Shown here piece by piece: positions 39,754 to 48,396 of a stretch of 64,000 bases of DNA. This stretch comes from Pseudomonas multiresinivorans (GTDB lineage Bacteria > Pseudomonadota > Gammaproteobacteria > Pseudomonadales > Pseudomonadaceae). The stretch spans positions 3,410,001 to 3,474,000 of the forward strand of contig NZ_CP048833.1 of NCBI RefSeq assembly GCF_012971725.1, read 5' to 3'. Each line of letters starts with the position of its first letter. The first letter of the stretch is position 1. Below the pieces are notes generated by a model. The model was not told the DNA's origin and made no database searches. It worked only from the letters and a program-made list of their open reading frames with translations. The position numbers were made by a program, and so were the translations under genes.

Positions 39754-42387
39754 ATGTCGCGTCATTCCGTTTTCACCCGCAAGGCCGGGGCCTTCGGCCT
39801 GGGTTCACTCGCCGCCCTGTTCCTCGGTTCGGCGTTGGCCGCCGGGCCGTCGCAGGCCTACCACATCGAACCGGGGCCGCTGGACGAGGTGCTGCTGTCG
39901 ATCAGCCGGCAGAGCGGCCAGGTCATCTCCTTCACACCGGAAGTGGGTCGCTACTCGTCGGCAACGGTCGACGGCACCTACTCCCCGCAACAGGCGGTGG
40001 ACGCCGCGCTGCGCGGCACCGGCCTGCAATTGCAGGTCAGCGAGGACGGCGCCTTCGTCGTACGCAAGGCCGGCAACGGCGCCCAACGGGCCACTGGAGC
40101 GGCGGCGGATTCGACCATCCCGACGCTGGACCGCGTGGTCGCCATCGGCACTCGCCGCCAGGACGCTACCGCGCTGACCAGCAGCGCGCCGGTGGATGTG
40201 ATCGACGCCAAGGAGCTGGTGCAGACCGGCGCCACCAGCCTGAACCAGGCGTTGTTCCAGTTGCTGCCTTCGTTCAACTTCCCGCAGAACCAGAGCGCCA
40301 CCCGCGGCCAGGACCCGAAAGGTGCGTCGCTGCGCGGACTGTCGCCGGACCAGACCCTCGTGCTGGTCAACGGCAAGCGCCGGCATGCCTCGGCGGTGGT
40401 GAACATCTCCGGCGGCGTGCCCTTCATCGGCGCGCAATCGGTGGACCTGGACATGATCCCGATCAGCGCCATCGACCACGTCGAAGTGCTGCGCGACGGT
40501 GCCTCGGCCCAGTATGGCTCCGACGCCATCGCCGGGGTGATCAACATCGTCCTCAAGGAACGTGACAGCGGTGGCCAGGCCAGCGCGCAACTGGGCAAGT
40601 ACAGCCAGGGCGACGGCTTCAGCAAGTCCGCCGATGGCTGGTACGGCCTGGCGCTGCCAGGGGATGGCTTCCTCACCCTGAGCTTCAACGGGCTGAACAA
40701 CAAGCCCGACGACATCGGCGAGAAGTACTATGCCGACGGCGAACTGCAGGACCCGCGCTGGGGCGGCGCGAGCCGGGAGAAATTCAACCTGGCGGCCAAC
40801 GGCGAAATCGGCCTGAGCGACGCCTGGCGCCTCTACAGCTTCGGCACTTTCGGCCGCGACACTTCCTACAACAACACGCCACCGCTGCTCGCCAGCAGCC
40901 CGAACAACGTGCCGCAGATCTACCCTGACGGCACCATCCCGCAGTACCGCTACCACTACGAGGACGCCTCGCTGACCCTGGGCTCGCGCTACGAGGACGA
41001 GGCCCTCGGGCGCTTCGACCTGTCCGCCACCTATGGTCGCGACAAACACACCGAGCGTGCCTCGGACACCGTCAACCCGAGCTATGGCGTGGCCAGCCCG
41101 ACCAGCTTCGACGTCGCCACGCTGATCAACGAGCAGACCAACCTCAACCTCGACTACAGCCGCGACGTAGCCGTGGACTGGGCATTCAAGCCGCTGACGC
41201 TGTCGGCCGGGCTGGCCTGGCGCGATGAGCGCTATCGCCTGGAGGACGGCGACTTCGCCTCCTACTCCTATGGTGGAATCGATGGTGTGCAGGTCGGGGC
41301 GGTGCAGGCCTCGGGGCTGACCCCGGACGACGCCGCCACCTACACCCGCCAGGTTCGCGGCCTCTACCTGGGGCTGGAAAACCAGTTGACCGAGCGCTTC
41401 CAGTTCGGCCTTGCCGCACGCACCGAGCACTACTCGGACTTCGGCGACACCACCACCGGCAAGCTTTCCGCACGCTACGAGCTGACCCCGCAACTGGGCC
41501 TGCGCGCAACCATCAACAATGCCTACCGCGCGCCCACCCTCGGGCAGATCGGCACCTCCTGGACCACCACCACCAACGTCGGCGCCGACGGCAACCCGGT
41601 GCTGACCCGCATGCTGCCCGTCGACAACCCGGCGGCGCGCGCCCTGGGGGCACAGGCGCTGAAGCCGGAGAAATCCGACAACTACTCGCTGGGCCTGGTA
41701 TGGCGTCCCAGCGAGCAGGCGTCGTTGACCGTGGACGCCTACCAGATCGATATCCGTGACCGCATCCTCTACAGCGGCGGCATCTATGGCCCCGAGGCCG
41801 AGCGCATCCTCACCGAGGCGGGCTACGGGCAGTACAGCTGGGCGCAGTTCATGACCAACGCCGCCGACACCCGCACCCGGGGCGTCGATGTGGTGGGCAA
41901 GTACAACCTGGAACTGGGCGCCTACGGCAACCTGGCGCTCTCCGCCGGCTACACCAAGACCCGCACGCGGGTGCAGAAAATCCACGAGAACCCCAACGGA
42001 TTCGTCACCGTCACCCGTGAATCCGAGGGCTACCTGGAGCACGGCTACCCGGAAGACAAGCTGGTGTTCGGTGCCGTGCACAGCTTCGGCCCCTGGACCC
42101 TCAGCCTCTACGAAACCCGCTTCGGCCGCTATCGCAAGTACGCCGCCGACGAAAGCGCTGCGCAGTACGACCAGACCTTCTCCGCGCAATGGGTCACCGA
42201 CCTCGATCTGAACTACGCGTTCAACCGCAGCCTCAAGGTCTCGGTGGGTGCCAACAACCTCTTCGACAGCCGCCCGGACAAGTACAACGATCAACTGCGC
42301 CAGACACCGGCCCAGCAGTACAGCTACCTCTCCCCGGCCGCTCCGGAGGGGACCTTCTACTACACCAAGCTCACCTACGACTTCTGA
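39754..42387 (+). CDS. TonB-dependent receptor with STN signalling domain
   Basis: An 877-residue outer-membrane receptor. The signal peptide ends near residue 35 (ALAAGPSQA). Residues about 36-105 form a secretin/TonB short N-terminal domain (YHIEPGPLDEVLLSISRQSG, LRGTGLQLQVSEDGAFVV) that transmits ligand occupancy to FecR. The plug contains TRGQDPKGASLRGLSPDQTLVLVNGKRR and VEVLRDGASAQYGSDAIAGVINIV; the barrel ends with a terminal phenylalanine (YTKLTYDF). The ligand is unknown; the plug is not specially like FecA. It follows sigma and FecR-type genes, the standard surface-signalling order, and precedes ABC genes. Confidence 0.92.
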   Translation: MSRHSVFTRKAGAFGLGSLAALFLGSALAAGPSQAYHIEPGPLDEVLLSISRQSGQVISFTPEVGRYSSATVDGTYSPQQAVDAALRGTGLQLQVSEDGAFVVRKAGNGAQRATGAAADSTIPTLDRVVAIGTRRQDATALTSSAPVDVIDAKELVQTGATSLNQALFQLLPSFNFPQNQSATRGQDPKGASLRGLSPDQTLVLVNGKRRHASAVVNISGGVPFIGAQSVDLDMIPISAIDHVEVLRDGASAQYGSDAIAGVINIVLKERDSGGQASAQLGKYSQGDGFSKSADGWYGLALPGDGFLTLSFNGLNNKPDDIGEKYYADGELQDPRWGGASREKFNLAANGEIGLSDAWRLYSFGTFGRDTSYNNTPPLLASSPNNVPQIYPDGTIPQYRYHYEDASLTLGSRYEDEALGRFDLSATYGRDKHTERASDTVNPSYGVASPTSFDVATLINEQTNLNLDYSRDVAVDWAFKPLTLSAGLAWRDERYRLEDGDFASYSYGGIDGVQVGAVQASGLTPDDAATYTRQVRGLYLGLENQLTERFQFGLAARTEHYSDFGDTTTGKLSARYELTPQLGLRATINNAYRAPTLGQIGTSWTTTTNVGADGNPVLTRMLPVDNPAARALGAQALKPEKSDNYSLGLVWRPSEQASLTVDAYQIDIRDRILYSGGIYGPEAERILTEAGYGQYSWAQFMTNAADTRTRGVDVVGKYNLELGAYGNLALSAGYTKTRTRVQKIHENPNGFVTVTRESEGYLEHGYPEDKLVFGAVHSFGPWTLSLYETRFGRYRKYAADESAAQYDQTFSAQWVTDLDLNYAFNRSLKVSVGANNLFDSRPDKYNDQLRQTPAQQYSYLSPAAPEGTFYYTKLTYDF

Positions 42388-42394
42388 GACGGAA

Positions 42395-42417
42395 CGGGCG
42401 CGCCCAAGGCGCGCCCG
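42395..42417 (+). terminator. Perfect GC-rich hairpin between receptor and binding protein genes
   Basis: A perfect 10-base-pair stem CGGGCGCGCC/GGCGCGCCCG with a three-base CAA loop, eight bases after the receptor stop and about 30 bases before the binding protein ATG. There is no T-tract. It is probably a partial terminator or processing site that would make expression of the ABC genes lower than that of the receptor. Confidence 0.6.
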
Positions 42418-42446
42418 CTACCTCACCTTCCACGAGGAAACTTTGC

Positions 42447-43460
42447 ATGCAATCGTTCAAACGCTGGTTCGGCGGCGCGGCACTCGCCCTCGGCCTGCTC
42501 GTCACCGGGGCCCAGGCCGCCGACGAGAAAGCCCCTATCCATTTCGGCGAGCTCACCTGGGAGAGCGGCAGCCTGATCACCGAAGTACTGCGTCTGCTGG
42601 TGGAACAGGGCTATGGCTACCCTACCGACAGCTTGCCCGGCAGCACCGTCAGCCTGGAAGCTGCCTTGGCACGCAACGACGTCCAGGTCATTGGCGAGGA
42701 ATGGGCCGGGCGCAGCCCCGCCTGGGTCAAGGCGCAGGCCGAGGGCAAGGTGTTCGGCCTGGGCGATACGGTGAAGAACGCCGACGAAGGCTGGTGGGTG
42801 CCCGAGTACGTGATCAAGGGCGACCCGGCACGCGGCATCGCACCCCTGGCGCCCGAACTGCACTCGGTGAGCGACCTGCCGCGCTACCGCGAAGTGTTCC
42901 GCGACCCCGAATCGCCGGACAAGGGACGCTTTCTCAACAGCCCCACCGGCTGGACTTCGGAAATCGTCAACTCGCAGAAGCTCAAGGCCTACGGTCTGAC
43001 CGACAGTTTCACGAATTTCCGCACCGGCTCCGGCGCGGCACTGGACGCCGAGATCGCCTCGTCGATCCGGCGCGGCAAGCCGGTGCTGTTCTACTACTGG
43101 TCGCCCACTCCGCTGATGGGCCGCTACAAACTGGTACGCCTGGAAGAGCCAGCCTTCGATGCCGAGGCCTGGAAGACCCTGAGCGACGCGAAGAACACCA
43201 ACCCGCGCGGCACCCGCTCGATGCCGGCGCGGCTGTCGGTCGGCGTTTCCGCGGCCTTCCACCGGGACTATCCGGAACTGGTCGGCGTATTCGAGAAGGT
43301 CGACTTCCCCATCGGCCTGCTCAATGCCTCCCTGGCGAAGATGAGCGAGACACGCCAGGCGCCGCGCGACGCCGCGCGTGATTTCCTCAGGGCCAACCCA
43401 CAGGTCTGGCACCCCTGGGTCAGCGAAGCGGTCCGCGTGAAGGTAGAGGCGGCACTGTGA
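42447..43460 (+). CDS. ABC substrate-binding protein, glycine betaine/quaternary amine (OpuAC) type
   Basis: A 337-residue periplasmic binding protein with signal peptide MQSFKRWFGGAALALGLLVTGAQA. It has the OpuAC/ProX fold: IHFGELTWESGSLITEVLRLL, VQVIGEEWAGRSPAWV, DEGWWVPEYVIKGD, and VLFYYWSPTPLMGRYKL. Several tryptophans (TWES, EEWAG, GWWVP, YYWSP) lie where family members form an aromatic cage round a quaternary ammonium. I chose ATG 42447 for its GAGGA site and signal peptide. It ends in a GTGA overlap with the permease gene. The exact ligand is not known. Confidence 0.87.
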   Translation: MQSFKRWFGGAALALGLLVTGAQAADEKAPIHFGELTWESGSLITEVLRLLVEQGYGYPTDSLPGSTVSLEAALARNDVQVIGEEWAGRSPAWVKAQAEGKVFGLGDTVKNADEGWWVPEYVIKGDPARGIAPLAPELHSVSDLPRYREVFRDPESPDKGRFLNSPTGWTSEIVNSQKLKAYGLTDSFTNFRTGSGAALDAEIASSIRRGKPVLFYYWSPTPLMGRYKLVRLEEPAFDAEAWKTLSDAKNTNPRGTRSMPARLSVGVSAAFHRDYPELVGVFEKVDFPIGLLNASLAKMSETRQAPRDAARDFLRANPQVWHPWVSEAVRVKVEAAL

Positions 43461-44305
43461 GTTCGAGTTTCCCGCAAGGCCTGCATCACTCCATCGCCGG
43501 GCCGGTGAACCAGTTGGTGGACAGCCTGGTGCTGAACTACGGCGACCAGCTGCGGCAGCTGTCCGACAGCCTGCTGCAACTGGTGACCCTGCTGGAAAAC
43601 CTCCTGCGTCTGCCGCCCTGGTGGCTGCTCCTGGCACTGCTGGGCCTGCTCGCCTGGCACGCCGGACGCAGCTGGAAGCGCGCACTGCTGCTGGTGGCTC
43701 TGCTGTTCCTGATCGGCGTGGTCGGGCTCTGGGACAAGCTGTTGCAGACTTGCGCCCTGGTGCTGGTCGCCACCGGGCTCTGCGTGCTCATCGGCGTCCC
43801 GCTGGGCGTGCTGCTGGCTTACCGGCCCATGGCCCGCCGCATTCTGATGCCGTTGCTGGACGTCATGCAGACCCTGCCCAGCTTCGTCTACCTGATTCCC
43901 GTGCTGATGCTCTTCGGCCTGGGCAAGGTACCGGCGATCTTCGCTACGCTGATCTACGCGCTACCGCCACTGGTTCGTCTCACCGACCTGGGCCTGCGCC
44001 AGGTCGATCCGTCTGTTCGCGAAGCAGCACGCTGCCTGGGCGCCAACCGCTGGCAGCGCCTGCGCCACGTCGAACTGCCGCTGGCCCTGCCAAGCCTCAT
44101 GGCCGGGCTCAACCAGACGGTAATGATGGCGCTGTCCATGGTCGTGGTGGCGTCGATGATCGGCGCACGCGGCCTGGGCGAAGATGTACTGGTGGGTATC
44201 CAGACCCTGGATGTGGGACGCGGCGTTGAAGCAGGGCTGGCGATCGTGGCGCTGGCGGTAGTGATAGACCGTGTAACGCAGGGATACGGGCGGCCTGATC
44301 GCTAA
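43457..44305 (+). CDS. ABC permease, glycine betaine (ProW) type
   Basis: A 282-residue inner-membrane permease. After about 50 amphipathic residues come roughly six transmembrane segments starting WWLLLALLGLLAW. The EAA loop that contacts the ATPase is intact: REAARCLGANRWQRLRHVELPLALPSLMAG. The GTG start at 43457 overlaps the binding protein stop as GTGA. No ABC ATP-binding gene follows, or occurs anywhere in the window. The next gene is an unrelated transporter on the opposite strand after a 567-base gap. The complex must borrow an ATPase encoded elsewhere, unless it is incomplete. Confidence 0.9.
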   Translation: MSSSFPQGLHHSIAGPVNQLVDSLVLNYGDQLRQLSDSLLQLVTLLENLLRLPPWWLLLALLGLLAWHAGRSWKRALLLVALLFLIGVVGLWDKLLQTCALVLVATGLCVLIGVPLGVLLAYRPMARRILMPLLDVMQTLPSFVYLIPVLMLFGLGKVPAIFATLIYALPPLVRLTDLGLRQVDPSVREAARCLGANRWQRLRHVELPLALPSLMAGLNQTVMMALSMVVVASMIGARGLGEDVLVGIQTLDVGRGVEAGLAIVALAVVIDRVTQGYGRPDR

Positions 44306-44872
44306 CGGGGCGACGATGCATGGGGAGCACATTGCGCCGTACGCACGGCGCATATACCCGGCATCTGTACACGGTCAATAAGGCAGAAGTGGCGGTCTGA
44401 CAGTCCGCTATGGATCGTGGGGACAGCCCGTCGACGCAACAGTGAGGTCAAGTCACTCGGCAGGAGTCGAGGAGGTCAGAGTTTTCCTGGGGCGTTCGTT
44501 CAACGCCCGAAGAGCCTGCAACAGGACCTCTTTGGAACGTTGGTGGGAGGGCCCCTTGCAACTCCTATTCATTCTCGTACCCAAAAAATAGTCTGTTCCA
44601 TGCACCGTCTGACAGCAGCGCACTGGGTGCGCCCCCAAGAGTGGTAGACGGCAAGTTGCAGTAATACCTTTTCAAGAAGAAGCCAGGGGAAGCCCGCAGG
44701 CAGGGCCTTTCGCTTTCCTGTACGAGCACGAGCCGGGCGCCGCCGGCCACTTCCGTTGATCGCTGCGCCCGTCCACCGCCCTGCCACGGCTTGCCGAATG
44801 ACTCTAGCCTCCCTGAAACACCCCTCCACGGAGCCCTTGGTGCCGCCAAATGAACGTCGGCCGTATCGGGAG
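44306..44872. other. Long intergenic region without a recognised gene
   Basis: About 567 bases between the permease and SulP genes. One clear structure is a hairpin at 44490-44508 (GGGCGTT/AACGCCC, 5-base loop) without a T-tract. A patch around 44560-44610 (CTCCTATTCATTC, CCAAAAAATAG) is locally less GC-rich than its surroundings. The short open frames have no good ribosome binding site and no recognisable protein. This is where an ABC ATPase gene might be expected and is not. Confidence 0.4.
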
Positions 44873-46600
44873 TCAGGGTTTCCAGTCCACCCCGGAATCG
44901 GCCAGGTAGGCCTCCACGGCGGCGCCTACAGTCGGATGGAAGGCGTTCTCGCCCAGGCCCTCGAACAGCTCGAACTGCTTCATCTTGTCCTTCACCGGGT
45001 CCTTCATCTCGGCGAACTGCAATTCCACCCCGCGTTGCTCCAGGATCTTGTCCAGCTCGGCAAGCATGTCGGCGGAGGTGATATCGATGCTGGTCACCGG
45101 GCTGGCCGCGATCACCAGGCGCTGCACGGGCGTGGGGGACTGGTTCAGCGCCGCCAGTACCTGGTTCTGGAACTGCTCGGCATTGGCGAAGAACAGCGGC
45201 GCATCCCAGCGCAGCAACACCAGGCCGGGGATGCGCCGCGCATTCGGGTAACGCGTTACGTCGTGATAACCACGCACGCCGTCCACCCTCCCCAGCACGG
45301 CATGGTGCGGTCGCCAGCCATCCCAGAGGAACTCGATCACCGCGATCACCACGGCGATGCAGATGCCCGGAATGGCCCCGAATACCGCCACGCCGGCAAA
45401 GCAGCCCATGGACAGCCAGAACTCCCATTGTTGCAGGCGGAAGATGCGCCTGAGGTCGGTGAACTCGAACAACCCCAGGGCCGCGGCGATCACCACCGCG
45501 GCCAGGGCACTGGTGGGCAGGTGCTGCATCAGGTTGGGCGCCGCCAGCAGCAACAGGGTCACCGCCAGGGCTCCGACGATGCCGGTGAGCTGAGTCCTCG
45601 CCCCCGCAGCCTCGGCGACCGGCGTACGCGAGGAGCTGCTGCTGATGGGGATGCCCTGGAACAGCCCGGAAGCGAAGTTCGCCACGCCCAGGCCGAACAT
45701 TTCCTGGTTGGGGTTCACCGGCGTCTTCAACCTCGCCGCGTAGGTACGCGACAGCACACTGGTGTCGGCGAATGACACCAGCGCCACGGCGATACCGCCC
45801 AGCAGCACTTCCACCAGGTCGATGCCGCTCACCCAGGGAAACGAAAACCCTGGCAGCCCCTGGGGCAACTCGCCGAGCACCTTGACGCCCCGGCTGCCGA
45901 GGTCGAACAGGCTGACCGACAGGGTCGCCAGCACCACCGCGATGAGAATGCCCGGAAGGCGCCGGTAGCGCTTGAGTACGAGGATCAGCACCAGGCAGCC
46001 GCCACCCACTGCGAAACTCGGCCAGTTGGCCTGCCCGCCCAGCAGCGCCCGGCCCAATGACCAGAGGTCCTGCAGCGGCCCCCGGCTCTCGACGGAAAGA
46101 TCGAACAGCTTGGGCAACTGGCTGATCAGCACCGTCAGCGCGATGCCGTTCATGTAGCCGTAGCGGATCGGTTTGGACAGCAGTTCGGTGATGAAGCCCA
46201 GGCGCAGCAGCCCGGCGACCATGCAGACCACGCCGGAGACCAGCGCCATCAGGCTGGCGACGGCGATGGCCCGCTGCGGATCGCCCGCCGCCTGCACCAG
46301 CACTACCGCGAGAATCGGCGCGGCCAGCGCGGAGTCCGGGCCAAGCACGAGGATGCGGCTCGGGCCGAACAGCGCATAGGCCAGCAAGGGAATGATGGTC
46401 GCGTACAGCCCGTAGATGCCCGGCACGCCGGAAGCCTCGGCGTAGGCGATGCCCACTGGCACCAGCATGGTGGTCAGCACCAGGCCGGCGGCCAGGTCCC
46501 TGGGCAGCCAGCTCGCCTGGTAGTTGCGCAGGGTGGCGAGCCCTGGCAGCCAGCGCTGCCAATCAAAGCCGGAACGCTCTCGCGGCGGGGTTTCGGACAT
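44873..46600 (-). CDS. SulP family anion transporter with STAS domain
   Basis: A 575-residue SulP (SLC26-like) transporter for sulfate, bicarbonate or dicarboxylates. The N-terminal membrane domain has about 12-14 segments with the family signature region LAAGLVLTTMLVPVGIAYAEASGVPGIYGLYATIIPLLAY and GPDSALAAPI; NPNQEMFGLGVANFASGLFQGIPISSSSSRT is the conserved transport-core block. The C-terminal STAS domain (about 440-560) contains RLVIAASPVTSIDITSADML. A longer open frame overlapping it in another phase was rejected. It stands alone, divergent from marC; substrate cannot be fixed from sequence. Confidence 0.92.
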   Translation of the reverse strand: MSETPPRERSGFDWQRWLPGLATLRNYQASWLPRDLAAGLVLTTMLVPVGIAYAEASGVPGIYGLYATIIPLLAYALFGPSRILVLGPDSALAAPILAVVLVQAAGDPQRAIAVASLMALVSGVVCMVAGLLRLGFITELLSKPIRYGYMNGIALTVLISQLPKLFDLSVESRGPLQDLWSLGRALLGGQANWPSFAVGGGCLVLILVLKRYRRLPGILIAVVLATLSVSLFDLGSRGVKVLGELPQGLPGFSFPWVSGIDLVEVLLGGIAVALVSFADTSVLSRTYAARLKTPVNPNQEMFGLGVANFASGLFQGIPISSSSSRTPVAEAAGARTQLTGIVGALAVTLLLLAAPNLMQHLPTSALAAVVIAAALGLFEFTDLRRIFRLQQWEFWLSMGCFAGVAVFGAIPGICIAVVIAVIEFLWDGWRPHHAVLGRVDGVRGYHDVTRYPNARRIPGLVLLRWDAPLFFANAEQFQNQVLAALNQSPTPVQRLVIAASPVTSIDITSADMLAELDKILEQRGVELQFAEMKDPVKDKMKQFELFEGLGENAFHPTVGAAVEAYLADSGVDWKP

Positions 46601-46769
46601 CGGGGAGTCACTCCAGGCGAAGACGGCGCAAGACTCACGCGAGGCAGCGAACTTGCCGTCATGCAGCGTAGTTCAGCATGTGAGCGGCCAGTGGCCCTGG
46701 CTTGCCGTCGGTTTGTCGATTCGCACCTAAACTCATTGCTGCCAGACACGAGCCTGGAGACGCCCGGCC

Positions 46770-47429
46770 ATGAGCAGTTTGTTCGACGCTATCCTACTAG
46801 GGCTGCTCGCCTTGCTGCCCCTGATCAATCCGCCGACGACTGTGGCTCTGTTTCTCGCCTTGTCCCAGGGTTTCAGTCGCGAAGAGAAAAACCAGCAAGC
46901 GCTGCTCACTGCCTGCTACGTGTTCATCATCATGACGCTGACCTACTACATCGGCGAGTTCATCATGGGGGTGTTCAGCATCTCCATCCCGGGGCTGCGC
47001 ATCGCCGGGGGCGGCATCCTCTGCATCATCGGCGCACGCATGCTGTTCCCCAATCCCGTCCCCTCCCCCGACCCCAACGAAACCGCGCCCGAGCGCACCA
47101 GCTTCGCCTTCATCCCGCTGGCCATGCCCAGTACCGCCGGGCCCGGCACCATCGCGATGATCATCAGCTCCTCGGCCAGCATCAAGCACAGCACCAACTT
47201 CCCCCAGTGGGTGGTGTTGGTGGCGCCACCGCTGATCTTCCTCTGCACCGCGCTGATCCTCTGGGGCTGCCTGCGCGCCTCGGACCTGATCATGAAAGCC
47301 ACTGGCAAGTCCGGCATCGATGCCATTTCGCGGCTGATGGGTTTCCTGCTCGTGTGCATGGGCGTGCAGTTCGCCATCAACGGCTTGGTGGAGGTCGTCC
47401 AGGGCCTCATCACAGCCCATGCGCAGTAA
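46770..47429 (+). CDS. MarC family integral membrane protein
   Basis: A 219-residue UPF0056/MarC protein with six predicted membrane segments. Family blocks are LLPLINPPTTVALFLALSQGFS at the N-terminus, FSISIPGLRIAGGGIL, and FAFIPLAMPSTAGPGTIAMII. Once thought linked to multiple antibiotic resistance, MarC has no established function. The ATG at 46770 is followed directly by the hydrophobic segment. It is divergent from SulP and ends about 30 bases before a REP pair that separates it from the converging itaconate operon. Confidence 0.9.
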   Translation: MSSLFDAILLGLLALLPLINPPTTVALFLALSQGFSREEKNQQALLTACYVFIIMTLTYYIGEFIMGVFSISIPGLRIAGGGILCIIGARMLFPNPVPSPDPNETAPERTSFAFIPLAMPSTAGPGTIAMIISSSASIKHSTNFPQWVVLVAPPLIFLCTALILWGCLRASDLIMKATGKSGIDAISRLMGFLLVCMGVQFAINGLVEVVQGLITAHAQ

Positions 47430-47458
47430 CAGATGAGTTCCGAGCGGATGGCTACCTT

Positions 47459-47538
47459 GTAGGAGCGAGCTTGCTCGCGAACGCATGGCACCGGATGCCC
47501 CGGTGTGAAGTGAGGTTCGCGAGCAAGCTCGCTCCTAC
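47459..47538. repeat. Inverted pair of REP elements
   Basis: Two 24-base copies in inverted orientation: 47459-47482 (begins GTAGGAGCGAGC, ends GCTCGCGAAC) and its exact reverse complement at 47515-47538. The core differs from the REP cluster at 17541 (GCGAGCTTGCTCGC instead of GCGGACTTCGTCCGC), so two REP subtypes coexist. The pair can fold into one long hairpin between the converging marC and ccl genes and may serve as a bidirectional terminator. Confidence 0.9.
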
Positions 47539-47548
47539 AGGAAAGCAG

Positions 47549-48382
47549 TCAGTTGCCGGCGCTGGCCAGCAATCGCCGGGCGCGGGCCAGCACCGGCGCG
47601 TCGACCATCTGTCCGTCGACCTGGAAGGCCGCCGCGCCGCCTTGCGCGGCCTCTACCACCCGCCGTGCCCAGTCCAGTTCGTCGGCGCCGGGGGCCAGCG
47701 CCGCATGGACCACAGCGACCTGTCGGGGATGGATGCACAGGGCGCCGAGCAGGCCGAGGTCGCGACCATGACGGAGGGTCGCGGCGAACCCTTCGGCATC
47801 GTCGAAGGCGGGGAACACGGTATCCAGCGGCGGCTGCAGGTCGTTCACCCGCGAATGCAGCAGCAGGCTCAGGCGTACCTGGTCGTAGACCACCGCGGCG
47901 GCCTGGGTGCCGCTGCTCATGCCGATATCCAGCGCCAGGTCGAGGCCGCCGAAGGTCAGGCGCTCCACTCCCTCGCAGGCGGCGATCTCGCCCAGCGCGA
48001 GCAGGCCGCGGGCGCTCTCGATCAGCGGCCACACCGGCTTGCCGGAGGAAGCGGCGATGCGCACCTGCATCGCACGCTCGGCCTTGGGCAGCAGGATGCC
48101 GATGACGCCAGGCAGGCGGCCGCACAATTGGAGATCGGCCGCCTGCTCCGGGTCACCAGCGGCGTTCACCCTCACCCGCACGCGGGCTTCAGGGTTGGCG
48201 CCGAGGAAGGCTTCCAGATTGTCGCGGGCCTGGGCCTTGAGGGACGCCTCGACGGCGTCCTCGAAGTCGACGATCACTGCGTCGGCGCCGCTGGCCAAGG
48301 CCTTGGCGAAGCGCTCCGGGCGGCTGCCGGGGACAAACAGCGCGGTCCGTACGATGGAATCCGCCGGGGTATCCTGAATCAT
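47549..48382 (-). CDS. ccl: (S)-citramalyl-CoA lyase (CitE-like)
   Basis: A 277-residue HpcH/HpaI-CitE fold lyase that would split (S)-citramalyl-CoA to acetyl-CoA and pyruvate, the last step of itaconate degradation. Conserved blocks are TALFVPGSRPERF, the metal-binding VDFEDAVEASLK, RVRVNAAGD, WPLIESARGLLAL, FGGLDLALDIG and CIHPRQV. ATG 48382 has AGGAG seven bases upstream; an ATG at 48400 overlapping the upstream stop by ATGA is the alternative (six more residues). The assignment rests on context with ict and ich, as in PA0883 of P. aeruginosa as I recall it. Alone, the sequence would only say CitE-like. Confidence 0.85.
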   Translation of the reverse strand: MIQDTPADSIVRTALFVPGSRPERFAKALASGADAVIVDFEDAVEASLKAQARDNLEAFLGANPEARVRVRVNAAGDPEQAADLQLCGRLPGVIGILLPKAERAMQVRIAASSGKPVWPLIESARGLLALGEIAACEGVERLTFGGLDLALDIGMSSGTQAAAVVYDQVRLSLLLHSRVNDLQPPLDTVFPAFDDAEGFAATLRHGRDLGLLGALCIHPRQVAVVHAALAPGADELDWARRVVEAAQGGAAAFQVDGQMVDAPVLARARRLLASAGN

Positions 48383-48396
48383 TGGGCTCTCCTGGG

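Noticed and set aside
39754..42387. Calling the TonB receptor a ferric citrate receptor FecA
   Set aside because: The sigma/FecR/STN arrangement is generic to surface signalling, and the ABC genes alongside are of quaternary-amine rather than ferric-citrate type.
44565..46562. A 665-codon minus-strand frame overlapping the SulP gene in another phase
   Set aside because: The SulP frame encodes a complete transporter with STAS domain; the alternative is arginine/glycine-rich and featureless.
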